NCBI RefSeq assembly: GCF_005280195.1 | Contig: NZ_SZPR01000015.1 | Location: forward strand, 140,700-204,699 | Direction of reading: 5' to 3' | Source of the DNA: Streptomyces galbus | GTDB taxonomy: Bacteria > Actinomycetota > Actinomycetes > Streptomycetales > Streptomycetaceae | DNA length: 64,000 bases | In this document: piece by piece, positions 7,701 through 16,303 of the stretch | Numbering within the stretch: position 1 is the stretch's first letter | Layout: every line of letters starts with the position of its first letter | Made by a program: the position numbers and the translations under genes | Notes under the pieces: generated by a model | Seen by the model: only the letters and a program-made list of their open reading frames with translations | Told to the model about the DNA's origin: nothing | The model's database searches: none

Positions 7701-8228
7701 TCAGCGGCACAGCCTGTCCAGGTCCTCCGAGAAGGACGGGAACTCGGCCTGTGCCTCGGTGATGATGTCCCGGGCGGGTCGGCGCGCCGTGGTGGCGTGG
7801 CGCTCGGCGAGCTCGGCCAGTGCGGGGGTCGGTCGCGCTTCGCGCTGCTCGTACTCGACGACCTCCATCGGGCCGAGGCCGTCGGCCAGCAGCCACAGGA
7901 AGTCGGACAGGTTCCCGGCCACGACGCCACGCTCGCCCTCCGAGCCCAGGAACACAACGGGCTGGTCGGCGAGAGGCCGGCCCGGGCGCACACGCCACAG
8001 GGCGACGAGGCCACCGGTGCCGTCCTGTCCGAAGACCCGGTAGGCGTCGCCATCCAGTTCGTGGTTACCGGTCCAGTTGCGGATCCAGTCGGTGGTCTCC
8101 TCGGCGGAGTCGAAGGCGTCGTAGGGCTCGAAGTCCACGCCCTCGCCGTCGTCGTAGTCGAACTCCACCTGTGCGACGGCGGCCAGGGCGGGCGGGAAGC
8201 GGCGGTCGTCACCGGTCGTCTCGATCAT
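7701..8228 (-). CDS. SUKH/SMI1-KNR4-like protein
   Basis: A 175-residue soluble acidic protein. The central part (YRVFGQDGTGGLVALWRVRPG then PVVFLGSEGERGVVAGNLSDFLWLLADG) resembles the strand-turn-strand core of SMI1/KNR4 (SUKH) proteins, where a Gly/Asp-rich turn precedes a strand and a helix reading FLWLL. In bacteria many SUKH proteins are immunity factors for contact-dependent or polymorphic toxins. No toxin gene is adjacent, so it could be an orphan immunity gene. The family call rests on pattern only. Confidence 0.55.
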   Translation of the reverse strand: MIETTGDDRRFPPALAAVAQVEFDYDDGEGVDFEPYDAFDSAEETTDWIRNWTGNHELDGDAYRVFGQDGTGGLVALWRVRPGRPLADQPVVFLGSEGERGVVAGNLSDFLWLLADGLGPMEVVEYEQREARPTPALAELAERHATTARRPARDIITEAQAEFPSFSEDLDRLCR

Positions 8229-8412
8229 GCGCGCAGGCTAGCGGCCGCCACTGACAACGGCGCCAGCCGTGGCCGGGGCCGCCTCGTGCACGGAGTGCGT
8301 CTGCTGTCGGGGCTGGGTCATCGCATGGCGGAGTGCGGAAGGCCGCCCGCCCTTCAGCGCCTACGCTGTGGCGAACTGAGCACTGATCAGCGGTACAGCC
8401 CAGGGGGAAACG

Positions 8413-8676
8413 ATGACGGCAGGGGCGGAGCAGCTGCGCCAGGACGGGCACCGGATCGAGAAGTGGGCGGTCGGGTGGATGCTGTTGTCCCTGGCGCTGT
8501 GGGCGTGGTTCGGCTACCGCTTCCTGCTGGACGACGACCCGGGACTCTTTGCCTCCACCGAAGGCAGTCGCACGCTGGTGGGCATACTCGCGCTGGCGGT
8601 CATCCCGACGATCATCACGGCGGCGACCCTCGTGTACGCCCGGGTCCTGTTTCGCCTGGCCAGGACTGCAGGCTAG
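8413..8676 (+). CDS. Small two-helix membrane protein
   Basis: An 87-residue protein with a charged N-terminus (MTAGAEQLRQDGHRIEKW), one hydrophobic helix at about residues 19-37, a polar stretch with DDDPG, and a second helix at about residues 57-78. The GGGGG run 5 nt before the ATG is a usable ribosome site. It looks like a conserved actinobacterial membrane protein of unknown role. A decayed transposase begins right after it on the other strand. Confidence 0.6.
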   Translation: MTAGAEQLRQDGHRIEKWAVGWMLLSLALWAWFGYRFLLDDDPGLFASTEGSRTLVGILALAVIPTIITAATLVYARVLFRLARTAG

Positions 8677-8685
8677 ATGGTGTCC

Positions 8686-8940
8686 CACGGTCCTGCAGGC
8701 GCCGGGGAGAGCAGTCCCCTGATGGAGATCGGCGCGTCGCTCGTAGCGGATGTGGAGCCGCTTGAACCGGTGCAGCCTGGCGCAGGCACGCTCGACGACC
8801 CAACGCGCCTTGCCCAGTCCTGAACCGTGGGCGACGCCACGTCGAGCGATCAACGGCTTTGATGCCCCGCTTCCACAGCAGCCGACGTACTTGTCGAAGT
8901 CGTAGCCCGATCCGCATGCCTGCATGGGGCGCCTCCACCG
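8686..8940 (-). pseudogene. Remnant of an IS5-family transposase (C-terminal part)
   Basis: Reading leftwards from about 8940 one finds GYDFDKY, then LIARRGVAHGSGLGKARWVVER and LHRFKRLHIRYERRADLHQG, the familiar C-terminal half of a Streptomyces IS5 transposase including the catalytic Glu. A neighbouring frame holds VRRLLWKRGIK, which belongs between the first two blocks, so there are at least two frame shifts. The N-terminus and terminal repeats are gone. It is distinct in sequence from the intact element at 5522-7065. Confidence 0.75.
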
Positions 8941-9227
8941 ACTACGTCGTCCCACCGAGCCACATCGCATGCTGAGCGGCCGCTTGCCGATCTGGGGACA
9001 GCCGTGAGCACGGGGGAGTCGTGGACCGGAGTGACAGCCGCCGACTCCGGCACGGCCAGCCGTGCGCGGCGCGAGGGCGCAGAAATCCAGCCGAATGGGG
9101 TTCCGTCCCTGGCGCCCTCCCCTTGCCACGGGCGATAATTGAAGCGTCAACCAAATGGGCCCGTCGGGTAGTGGCCCCGGCGACCTGGCAATCCCTCGTG
9201 CTCGACCCACATCAGAGGAGCACTGAC
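8941..9227. other. Intergenic, no gene seen
   Basis: Nothing convincing is found apart from the ribosome site AGAGGAG (9214-9220) for the cupin gene. An in-frame extension of the cupin frame back to 9021 is possible but reads as Arg-rich noise. Confidence 0.4.
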
Positions 9228-9692
9228 ATGAGCTTCCCGCTCGTGCGCAACCCTGGCGAAGGCACCCTCTACCGCTATTACGACACCGTCCAGGAGCAGG
9301 TCGTGTCGACCTCCGAGACGCGAGGAGTGTCCACCGTCCTGCGGCTGACCATGCGCCCGTCGGACGCGCCGCCCCTGCACAGCCACAGCCGGGAGGACGA
9401 AAGCTGGGTGATCCTCTCCGGCCGCGTCCGGTTCTGGGTCGGATCGGCCTCACTTGACGAATGTGACGTCCATGACGCCGGGCCGGGCGCCTACGTCTTC
9501 GGCCCTCGCCTGGTTCCCCACACCTTCCAGCCGATCACTTCGACGGCCGAGGTGTTGCAGATCAACAACCCCGGGGCCATCGAGGGCTACTTCCGGTCGA
9601 TCGGCTCCGCCGACGCGCGTCACGACACGGACCATACCGACCTGCTGGCTCAGTACGGCGTGACACTCCTGGATGGCCCGCCGAAGGCCTGA
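9228..9692 (+). CDS. Cupin-domain protein
   Basis: A 154-residue single-domain cupin. The first metal motif is clear (PLHSHSREDESWVILSGRVRFWVG: His-X-His, Glu and Gly in the usual spacing) and the second is FGPRLVPHTFQP. Such proteins bind a divalent metal and act as dioxygenases, isomerases or sensors; the substrate cannot be read here. The ATG at 9228 is chosen for AGAGGAG at 9214-9220; upstream in-frame codons lack coding character. It stands alone between an IS remnant and the sirtuin. Confidence 0.8.
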   Translation: MSFPLVRNPGEGTLYRYYDTVQEQVVSTSETRGVSTVLRLTMRPSDAPPLHSHSREDESWVILSGRVRFWVGSASLDECDVHDAGPGAYVFGPRLVPHTFQPITSTAEVLQINNPGAIEGYFRSIGSADARHDTDHTDLLAQYGVTLLDGPPKA

Positions 9693-9816
9693 GGCCGTTC
9701 CCGCGCCGGAAATGCCAGCGAACCGGAACAACGTATCTGCTCCGGAAGCGGAGTAGCCGTGAGTTCGAACGCACGGTGTCTCCCGGCCGCGCGGGCGGCA
9801 CGACGGCGGATGACCC

Positions 9817-10773
9817 CTACGAACCCCCGACCGCCCCGCCCCGTCCGCCCGCCCCCGCACCCGCAGCCGTCTCCGGCCCTCCGAGCTTCCCTAGCCCCCC
9901 GACTCCCACCCGCTCCGCCATCGCCGTCAGCGTCGCCCCCAGCGGCAGCGCCACCCGGGCCACCGCGTGGGTGTCACCCCGGGTGGGTGCCAGGTTGACG
10001 ATCCACACCGGCTTGTCCTCCTGGGCCGCCTGGCGGACGAAGCGGAGGCCGGACATCACCGTCAGCGAGGAGCCGAGGACGAGGAGCGACGTCGCTCGGC
10101 GGACCAGGGTGCGGCAGTGCTCCACCCGGCCCGGCGGCACCGCCTCGCCGAAGAAGACCACGTCCGGCTTGAGGACGCCGCCGCACGCCGCGCACGGCAC
10201 CACACGGAAGTCGCCGACCTGCTCGTCGGTGAGGTCGGCGTCGCCGTCGGGGTTGATGCCCGCGGCCACCGGGGCGAAGCCCTCGTTGGCCTCCTCCAGG
10301 CGCAGGGCGAGTTCCCGGCGGGGACTGTGCGCGCCGCAGGACAGGCAGACGACGCGGTCCAGGCTGCCGTGCAGCTCCACGACGTCCTGGCTGCCGGCGG
10401 CCTGGTGCAGGCCGTCGACGTTCTGGGTGATCACCCCGGTCAGCAGCCCGTGCCGCCCGAACGCGGCCACGGCCCGGTGCCCGGCGTTGGGGCGGGCCCG
10501 GCCGAAGGTGCGCCAGCCGAGGTGGCTGCGCGCCCAGTACCGGCGCCGGGCCCGGGCGCTCGCCGTGAACTCCTGGTAGGTCATCGGGGTGTGCCGGCTC
10601 AGGCTGCCGCCCTCGCCCCGGTAGTCGGGGATGCCGGACTCCGTGGACAGGCCCGCGCCGCTGAGCACCAGCACACCCCCGGCGCTCAGCGCCTCGGCGA
10701 CCGGTTCCCAGTCGGTGGTGCCCGGCGGCAGGTCCTCGGGCGGGGTCCAGGCCAGGGTGGGGCGCATCCGCAT
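9817..10773 (-). CDS. Sir2-family NAD-dependent protein deacylase
   Basis: A 318-residue sirtuin. It has the NAD-binding loop GAGLSTESGIPDYRG (starting at residue 39), TQNVDGLH (116-123), the catalytic His135 in ELHGSL, and two zinc Cys pairs (Cys143/Cys146 and Cys194/Cys197). It removes acyl groups from lysines, making nicotinamide and O-acyl-ADP-ribose, in the cytoplasm. The last 25 or so residues are a Gly/Ala-rich tail outside the fold. It diverges from the TetR gene at 10844, only 70 bp away. Confidence 0.92.
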   Translation of the reverse strand: MRMRPTLAWTPPEDLPPGTTDWEPVAEALSAGGVLVLSGAGLSTESGIPDYRGEGGSLSRHTPMTYQEFTASARARRRYWARSHLGWRTFGRARPNAGHRAVAAFGRHGLLTGVITQNVDGLHQAAGSQDVVELHGSLDRVVCLSCGAHSPRRELALRLEEANEGFAPVAAGINPDGDADLTDEQVGDFRVVPCAACGGVLKPDVVFFGEAVPPGRVEHCRTLVRRATSLLVLGSSLTVMSGLRFVRQAAQEDKPVWIVNLAPTRGDTHAVARVALPLGATLTAMAERVGVGGLGKLGGPETAAGAGAGGRGGAVGGS

Positions 10774-10807
10774 GCGACCAGGGTACGGAACCCGCGGTCC
10801 TCCGCGG

Positions 10808-10841
10808 TTGACGAAGTTAGTAATTGAGTACTAACTTCGTC
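10808..10841 (+). promoter_or_regulatory. TetR promoter and operator; probably leaderless
   Basis: A -35 TTGACG (10808-10813), 17-bp spacer and -10 CTAACT (10831-10836) point rightwards. A perfect 13-bp inverted repeat (GACGAAGTTAGTA, 10810-10822; TACTAACTTCGTC, 10829-10841) covers it. The expected transcription start falls within a base or two of the ATG at 10844, so the mRNA is probably leaderless. The inner arms AGTTAGT-N8-ACTAACT recur at 11474-11495. Confidence 0.75.
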
Positions 10842-10843
10842 GC

Positions 10844-11410
10844 ATGGCCAGGATGAGTGCGGAGGAGCGGCGCGAGAGCGTCATCCGTGCGGCCACCGCC
10901 GAGTTCGCCCGCGGTGGCTACCACGGCACGTCCACGGAGGCGATCGCCAAGCGTGTCGGCGTCTCGCAGCCGTACCTCTTCCGGCTCTTCCCCGGCAAGA
11001 AGGGCATCTTCCTCGCCGTGGTCGAGCGGTGTCTGCACGACACCACCCGCATCTTCGAGGAGGCGTCCGAGGGGCTGAGCGGGGGAGAGGCCCTGCAGGC
11101 CATGGCCGACGCGTACAAGCGCCTCATCGCGGAGCGGCCGGACGCGCTGATGATGCAGATGCAGATGTACGTCGCCGTCGCGGCCGCCGAGCAGGAGGGC
11201 GACCACGAGTTCGGCGAGTCCGTGCGCCGTGACTGGATGCGGCTGTGGGACACCGTCCGCGCGCCCCTCGGCGGGGACGACGACACGACCGCCTTCATGG
11301 CCTCGGGCATGCTGATCAACTGCCTGGTGGCCATGGGATTTCCGCCGGATCACCGGGTCTGGGCGGGATGTTTCCCGGCGGACGCCGGCAAGGCCCGCCC
11401 GAGGGAGTGA
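10844..11410 (+). CDS. TetR-family repressor of the adjacent MFS gene
   Basis: A 188-residue TetR protein. The N-terminal helix-turn-helix (about residues 10-55) reads VIRAATAEFARGGYHGTSTEAIA then GVSQPYLFRLFPGKKG, a textbook match. The C-terminal ligand domain is helical and ends at a Cys/Pro-rich segment. The gene overlaps no neighbour; its promoter and that of the MFS gene at 11556 carry the same operator, so it very probably represses both and is released by a drug that the pump exports. Confidence 0.9.
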   Translation: MARMSAEERRESVIRAATAEFARGGYHGTSTEAIAKRVGVSQPYLFRLFPGKKGIFLAVVERCLHDTTRIFEEASEGLSGGEALQAMADAYKRLIAERPDALMMQMQMYVAVAAAEQEGDHEFGESVRRDWMRLWDTVRAPLGGDDDTTAFMASGMLINCLVAMGFPPDHRVWAGCFPADAGKARPRE

Positions 11411-11467
11411 CGTCGAGCGGGTCCCCCCGCAAGCGTCGTTCCGTCCGGACCGTCGCTTTTTTCTGCC

Positions 11468-11496
11468 TTGAGAAGTTAGTCATCAATAACTAACTG
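11468..11496 (+). promoter_or_regulatory. MFS promoter with TetR operator in the spacer
   Basis: A -35 TTGAGA (11468-11473), 17-bp spacer and -10 TAACTG (11491-11496). The inverted repeat AGTTAGT (11474-11480) and ACTAACT (11489-11495), with an 8-bp gap, fills the spacer and has the same arms and spacing as the TetR's own operator. Confidence 0.75.
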
Positions 11497-11555
11497 CGTC
11501 GACCAGCCACCCTCTCGGCTGCCGACCCAGCCACCGACCACCCCCTGGGGGAGAG

Positions 11556-13058
11556 ATGTCGAAGAACGAACCGGACAGCGCCCCGTCCGCACGGTCCATG
11601 TGGTGGGCCCTCGTCATCACCAGCGTCGCCGGCTTCATGGCGGCCCTCGACAACCTCGTCGTCACCACCGCGCTGCCCTCGATCCGCGAGGACCTGGGCG
11701 GCGCCCTGGACGACCTGGAGTGGACCGTCAGCGCCTACACGCTGACCTTCGCCGTCCTGCTGATGTTCGGCGCGGCCCTCGGCGACCGCTTCGGACGCCG
11801 CCGCCTCTTCCTCGTGGGGCTCACCGTCTTCACCGGCGCCTCCGCGGCCGCCGCGATGGCGCCGAGCATTGGCGCGCTGATCGCCGCCCGCGCGGTGCAG
11901 GGCGTCGGGGCCGCCGTGCTCATGCCGCTCACCCTGACCCTGCTCACCGCGGCCGTGCCCGCCGCCAAGCGCGGCATGATGTTCGGCATCTGGGGCGCGG
12001 TCAACGGGCTGGCCGTCGCCGCGGGCCCCCTCATCGGCGGCAGCCTCACCGAACACGTCTCGTACCACTGGATCTTCTGGATCAACGTGCCCATCGGCCT
12101 CGCCCTGCTGCCGCTCGCCCGGCTGCGGCTCGCCGAGTCGCACGGCGCCGGGGCCCGGCTCGACGTCCCCGGCACCCTGCTCGCCAGCGGCGGACTCTTC
12201 GGCATCGTGTACGGCCTGGTCCGCGGGCCCGCCGACGGCTGGACCGACCCCCTCGTGCTGACCTCGCTGTTCACGGGCGCCGTGCTGATCGCCGGGTTCG
12301 TCCTGTACAGCTCCCGTGCGGCAGCGCCGATGCTGCCGATGCGGCTGTTCCGCTCCCGTGCCTTCTCCGGCATCAACGCGGCCAGCCTGCTGATGTTCGT
12401 CGGCATGTTCGGCTCGATCTTCCTGCTCAGCCAGTACATGCAGGGCGTGCTCGGCTACTCGCCCACCGAGGCGGGCCTGCGGATGCTGCCGTGGACCGGC
12501 ATGCCGATGCTGGTCGCCCCCGTCGCTGGCATCCTTTCCGACCGGATCGGCGGCCGTCCGGTCGTCGCCGCGGGCCTGTTCCTCCAGGCCGCGGGTCTCG
12601 CCTGGCTCGCCGCCGTGGCCACCGCCGACGCCTCCTACGCCTCCCAGCTCCCCGGCCTCGTCCTCAGCGGCATCGGCATGGCCCTGTACTTCGCACCGGC
12701 CGCCAACCTGGTGATGTCCAGCGTGCTCCCGCACGAACAGGGCATCGCCTCCGGTGCCAACAACGCGCTCCGCGAGGTCGGCGGCGCGCTCGGCATCGCG
12801 ATCATGTCGTCGATCTTCTCCGCCCAGGGCGGCTACGAGAGCGCCCAGAGCTTCGTGGACGGCCTGCGGCCCGCCGTCGTGGCCGGTGCGCTGCTCGTCG
12901 TCCTCGGCGCCTTCGCCGCGCTGGTGATACCCGCCCGACAGGGCCTCACCGCAAGGGAGTCGGCGGAGCCCGACGCGTCCTCCGACGAGGCGGAGGCCGG
13001 CGTGACCGAAGCCTCCGCCGGGCGCCCGGCGGCCCTGGAACCGACCGCCACGCGCTGA
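11556..13058 (+). CDS. MFS drug-efflux transporter, DHA2 family
   Basis: A 500-residue protein with about 14 membrane helices. It shows the DHA2 start (MAALDNLVVTTALPSIREDL), motif A (GAALGDRFGRRRLFLVG) and motif C region (GLAVAAGPLIGGSLTE). The last 45 residues are hydrophilic and acidic, in the cytoplasm. GGGGGAGAG upstream serves the ATG. By family it is a proton-driven exporter of antibiotics or dyes, here as the target of the TetR at 10844. A strong terminator follows at 13079. Confidence 0.9.
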   Translation: MSKNEPDSAPSARSMWWALVITSVAGFMAALDNLVVTTALPSIREDLGGALDDLEWTVSAYTLTFAVLLMFGAALGDRFGRRRLFLVGLTVFTGASAAAAMAPSIGALIAARAVQGVGAAVLMPLTLTLLTAAVPAAKRGMMFGIWGAVNGLAVAAGPLIGGSLTEHVSYHWIFWINVPIGLALLPLARLRLAESHGAGARLDVPGTLLASGGLFGIVYGLVRGPADGWTDPLVLTSLFTGAVLIAGFVLYSSRAAAPMLPMRLFRSRAFSGINAASLLMFVGMFGSIFLLSQYMQGVLGYSPTEAGLRMLPWTGMPMLVAPVAGILSDRIGGRPVVAAGLFLQAAGLAWLAAVATADASYASQLPGLVLSGIGMALYFAPAANLVMSSVLPHEQGIASGANNALREVGGALGIAIMSSIFSAQGGYESAQSFVDGLRPAVVAGALLVVLGAFAALVIPARQGLTARESAEPDASSDEAEAGVTEASAGRPAALEPTATR

Positions 13059-13078
13059 GGCGGGCGGCGTCACGTTCC

Positions 13079-13116
13079 GGCCCGGCGCCGTGCTCATCGC
13101 AGCACGGCGCCGGGCC
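13079..13116. terminator. Bidirectional hairpin terminator
   Basis: Perfect 16-bp arms (13079-13094 and 13101-13116) around a 6-nt loop, between the convergent MFS and LacI genes. Confidence 0.85.
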
Positions 13117-13154
13117 GCGTCCGCGAGGGCAACGGGGCGGCTCCGGCCGTCCCT

Positions 13155-14147
13155 TCAGCTCGACTCGCGGACCACAAGTTCGTTCGGCATGATCACGGGC
13201 TTCCTCGGGCCGCCCTCGATGAGCGCCAGCAGCAGCCGCACCGTCGCGGTCGCCTGGTCGGCCATGGAACTGCGCACCGAGGTGAGTGCGGGCGTGGTGT
13301 AGGCGGCGGCCTCTATGTCGTCAAACCCGACCACGGCCACGTCGTCCGGGACCCGTCGGCCCGCCTGGTGCAGGGCCCGCAACGCCCCGATGGCCATGAG
13401 GTCGTTGGCCGCGAACACCGCGTCGAGGTCCGGGTCGTCCTCGAGGAGCTGCCGCATGGCCTCCGCGCCCGACACCCGGGTGAAGTCGCCCAGCGCGACG
13501 ATCGAACGGCGCCCGGTGCCCCGCAGGGCCGCCCGGTACCCCTCCAGTCGTTCGCGGGACTCGTAGAGGTCCAGCGGCCCGGTGATGGTGGCGATCCGGC
13601 GCCTGCCCCGGTCGAGCAGGTGCCGTACGGCCAGCTCCGCGCCGCCCGCGTTGTCCAGCGCCACGTACGGCACGTCCGTCGCGGCGGTGCGGTTGAAGGA
13701 CGCGACGGGCAGGCCCATGCGGGCGAGCGCGACCGGCAGGGGATCGGCGCCGTGCAGGGCCACGAGCATCACGCCGTCCACGTGGCCGCCCGCCACGTAG
13801 CGCTCCACCCGGGCCCGGCTCTCGTCGGACTCGGCGAGGATCAGCACCACGCGTCTGCCGACGGCCTCCAGCTCGCGGCTGACGGTGCGCACCACGGTCG
13901 AGAACAGCGGGTCGTCGGACACCACGCCCTTGGGCGGGTCGGAGACCACCACGGCCACGGCGTCCGTGCGGCGGGTGACCAGGTTGCGGGCGGCGGCGTT
14001 CGGCACGTACCCGAGCTCCTGCACCGCCTGCATGACGACGTCCCGGATCTCCGGCGCGACGGTGGTCTCCCCGTTGATGACCCGGGAGACGCTCGACTTG
14101 GACACGCCGGCCCGGGCGGCGACCACCGCGAGCGTGGGTCGTTTCAT
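13155..14147 (-). CDS. LacI-family regulator, probably of beta-glucan use
   Basis: A 330-residue LacI/GalR protein: N-terminal helix-turn-helix (TLAVVAARAGVSKSSVSRVINGE, about residues 4-26), hinge near LGYVPNAAARNL, then a periplasmic-binding-protein-like sugar domain ending with VVGFDDIEAAAYTTPALTSVR. The ATG at 14147 follows a GGAAGG ribosome site; a longer frame to 14231 adds sequence without coding character. It diverges from a secreted beta-1,3-glucanase gene whose start region carries a 14-bp CebR-like palindrome, and a related half-site lies before its own gene. The inducer is probably a glucan oligosaccharide (inference). Confidence 0.88.
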   Translation of the reverse strand: MKRPTLAVVAARAGVSKSSVSRVINGETTVAPEIRDVVMQAVQELGYVPNAAARNLVTRRTDAVAVVVSDPPKGVVSDDPLFSTVVRTVSRELEAVGRRVVLILAESDESRARVERYVAGGHVDGVMLVALHGADPLPVALARMGLPVASFNRTAATDVPYVALDNAGGAELAVRHLLDRGRRRIATITGPLDLYESRERLEGYRAALRGTGRRSIVALGDFTRVSGAEAMRQLLEDDPDLDAVFAANDLMAIGALRALHQAGRRVPDDVAVVGFDDIEAAAYTTPALTSVRSSMADQATATVRLLLALIEGGPRKPVIMPNELVVRESS

Positions 14148-14184
14148 CGCCTTCCGATCGCCGGTGCCCGGCCCTCGAGTTCCA

Positions 14185-14198
14185 GGGAGCGTTTTCCC
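14185..14198 (-). promoter_or_regulatory. Imperfect LacI-type operator upstream of the LacI gene
   Basis: GGGAGCGTTTTCCC shares the GGGAGCG half-site with the perfect palindrome at 14430-14443. It lies about 40 bp before the LacI start, where autoregulation would act. Confidence 0.4.
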
Positions 14199-14392
14199 CT
14201 CAGGATGACCTCGGCCCGATCCGGCTGTCAACGGGCCTTTTCTCGCTGACCGCTGGGGCCGCTCTCCGCCAACTGAGCGGTTCCCGGGGCCCGTCGGCGG
14301 GTGCCGTGCACACCGCCGGAATGGATCTCAGGAACCGTTCCCCGGAACCAGCCGTGTGCGTCAGGGGTGTTACGAGCCTGTTGCTCAAAGCC

Positions 14393-14443
14393 TTGACAGT
14401 CCCTCGGCACCGGCCCATTCTCACCCCTCAGGGAGCGCTCCCT
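14393..14443 (+). promoter_or_regulatory. Glucanase promoter and CebR-like operator
   Basis: A -35 TTGACA (14393-14398), 17-bp spacer and -10 CATTCT (14416-14421) are followed by a perfect palindrome AGGGAGCGCTCCCT at 14430-14443, which would sit over the transcription start. Streptomyces CebR, a LacI-family cellulose regulator, binds TGGGAGCGCTCCCA; the core is the same. Strong case for LacI-type repression of the glucanase. Confidence 0.75.
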
Positions 14444-14470
14444 CACCCTTCCCCCACTGAGGAGTCGCCC

Positions 14471-16201
14471 GTGCATCCCCTGCTCCGCCGCATCGGCTTA
14501 CCCGCCGTCGTCGCGGCCGTCCTGCTCACCCTCGTCAGCCTGCCCGCGCCCCGCGCCCACGCCGCCGAGACCCTGTTGTCGCAGGGCCGTCCCGTCGTCG
14601 CGTCGAGCACCGAGGAACCGTTCGGCGCGCCCGGAGCCGTCGACGGCAACCCGGCGACGCGCTGGTCCAGCGCCTTCTCCGACCCGCAGTGGATCAGGGT
14701 CGACCTCGGAGCCCCGGCCCGCATCAGCCGCGTCTCCCTCCAGTGGGAGGCGGCCTACGGCAAGGCGTTCCGCATCCAGGTGTCGGACGACGCCCAGACC
14801 TGGTCGACCGTCCACGAGACGACGGACGGCACCGGCGGCACCCAGAACCTGACCGTGTCGGCCACCGGCCGCTACGTCCGCATGTACGGCACCCAGCGCG
14901 GCACCGGATACGGCTTCTCCCTCTGGGAGTTCCAGGTCTTCGGGACCGGCGGCACCGGCGGCGACCCGGGCGGCGGTGGCGGCGACACGCTGCTGTCGTA
15001 CGGGAAGACGGGCGCGGCCTCGTCCTCGCAGAGCGACCAGAACTGCTGGGAGTGCACGCCCGCCCGGGCCTTCGACCGCGACCCCGCCTCCCGCTGGGCG
15101 ACCAGCTCCACGACCGGCTGGACCGACCCCGGCTGGATCTCCGTCGATCTCGGCGCGACCGCGCAGATCTCCAAGGTGGTCCTGGAGTGGGACCCGGCCT
15201 ACGCCAAGTCCTTCCAGATCCAGGTCTCGCCCAACGGCACCGACTGGACGCCCGTCTACTCGACCACGTCCGGCACCGGCTTCAAGCAGACCCTGGCCGT
15301 CTCCGGCACGGGACGCTACGTGCGGATGTACGGCACCGAACGCGCCACCCCCTACGGCTACTCCCTGTGGGAGTTCCAGGTGTACGGCACGGGCGGCGCC
15401 CCGGTCCCGGCGCCGCCGCTGCCCCCGGACCCGGCGCAGCCGCCGCGGCTGGTGTGGAGCGACGAGTTCGACGGCGCCGCCGGGAGCACGCCCGACCCGG
15501 CGAAGTGGCGGGCCGACCCCGGCACCGGGCAGAACGGCGAGCTGCAGTACTACACCGACCACCGCAACGCCGCGCTCGACGGCGGCGGCCACCTCGTCAT
15601 GGAGGCCCGCAAGGAGGCCAGCCCCGGCCGGGCCTGCCCGCCCGACCCGCTGACCGGCAGCACCACCTGCCAGTACACCTCGGCCCGCATGAACACCGGC
15701 GCGACGTTCCAGTTCACGTACGGGCGGGTCGAGGCGCGCATCAAGGTGCCCAAGGGCAACGGGCTGTGGCCCGCGTTCTGGATGATGGGCGCCGACTTCC
15801 TCACCGGCCGTCCGTGGCCGTACAACGGCGAGGTCGACATCATGGAGGTCCTCGGCAAGGACGTGAAGACGTCCTACTCGACCGTGCACGCCCCCGCCTA
15901 CAACGGCGGCAACGGGATCGGCTCGCCCTACCGGCTGCCCTCCGGCGCCGACTTCTCGGACGACTTCCACACCTGGGCCGCCGACTGGAACAGCAAGGGC
16001 ATCGTCTTCAGCCTCGACGGGAGCCCCGTGTTCACCCTGGACAAGGACCAGGTGGAGCGCACCCGGGGCCCCTGGATCTTCGACCACCCCCACTACATGA
16101 TCCTCAACCTCGCCGTCGGCGGCGACTGGCCCGGCCCGACCGACGCGTCGACGCCGTTCCCGTCCCGGATGCTCGTCGACTACGTGCGCGTGTACCAGTA
16201 G
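14471..16201 (+). CDS. Secreted GH16 endo-beta-1,3-glucanase with two discoidin-like binding domains
   Basis: A 576-residue secreted enzyme. Signal peptide (about residues 1-31, cut after AHA), two F5/8-type C (CBM32-like) domains at about 35-160 and 172-312 joined by a Gly-rich linker, a Pro-rich linker, then the GH16 domain from about 328. The catalytic motif is EVDIME: nucleophile Glu454, Asp456 and acid/base Glu459, the laminarinase type. It cuts internal beta-1,3-glucan bonds, as in fungal walls, laminarin or callose. The GTG at 14471 is chosen for GAGGAG and the signal peptide; upstream codons overlap the operator. A hairpin at 16229 follows. Confidence 0.92.
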   Translation: MHPLLRRIGLPAVVAAVLLTLVSLPAPRAHAAETLLSQGRPVVASSTEEPFGAPGAVDGNPATRWSSAFSDPQWIRVDLGAPARISRVSLQWEAAYGKAFRIQVSDDAQTWSTVHETTDGTGGTQNLTVSATGRYVRMYGTQRGTGYGFSLWEFQVFGTGGTGGDPGGGGGDTLLSYGKTGAASSSQSDQNCWECTPARAFDRDPASRWATSSTTGWTDPGWISVDLGATAQISKVVLEWDPAYAKSFQIQVSPNGTDWTPVYSTTSGTGFKQTLAVSGTGRYVRMYGTERATPYGYSLWEFQVYGTGGAPVPAPPLPPDPAQPPRLVWSDEFDGAAGSTPDPAKWRADPGTGQNGELQYYTDHRNAALDGGGHLVMEARKEASPGRACPPDPLTGSTTCQYTSARMNTGATFQFTYGRVEARIKVPKGNGLWPAFWMMGADFLTGRPWPYNGEVDIMEVLGKDVKTSYSTVHAPAYNGGNGIGSPYRLPSGADFSDDFHTWAADWNSKGIVFSLDGSPVFTLDKDQVERTRGPWIFDHPHYMILNLAVGGDWPGPTDASTPFPSRMLVDYVRVYQ

Positions 16202-16228
16202 CGCGGCCGGCACCGGCCCCCCTTGTCA

Positions 16229-16263
16229 GGTCCGGCCCGGACACCTCCGTTCCGGGCCGGACC
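16229..16263. terminator. Hairpin between glucanase and DUF1996 gene
   Basis: Perfect 13-bp arms (16229-16241 and 16251-16263) around a 9-nt loop. It probably terminates or attenuates glucanase transcripts before the next co-directional gene. Confidence 0.7.
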
Positions 16264-16303
16264 GCAGCCGCACCACGCCCCGCCCCTCAGATCAGGAAGT
16301 GAC

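Noticed and set aside
11490..13097. 535-codon - frame opposite the second MFS gene
   Set aside because: Antisense shadow rich in Gly, Glu, Gln; the + strand has all MFS motifs and a regulated promoter.
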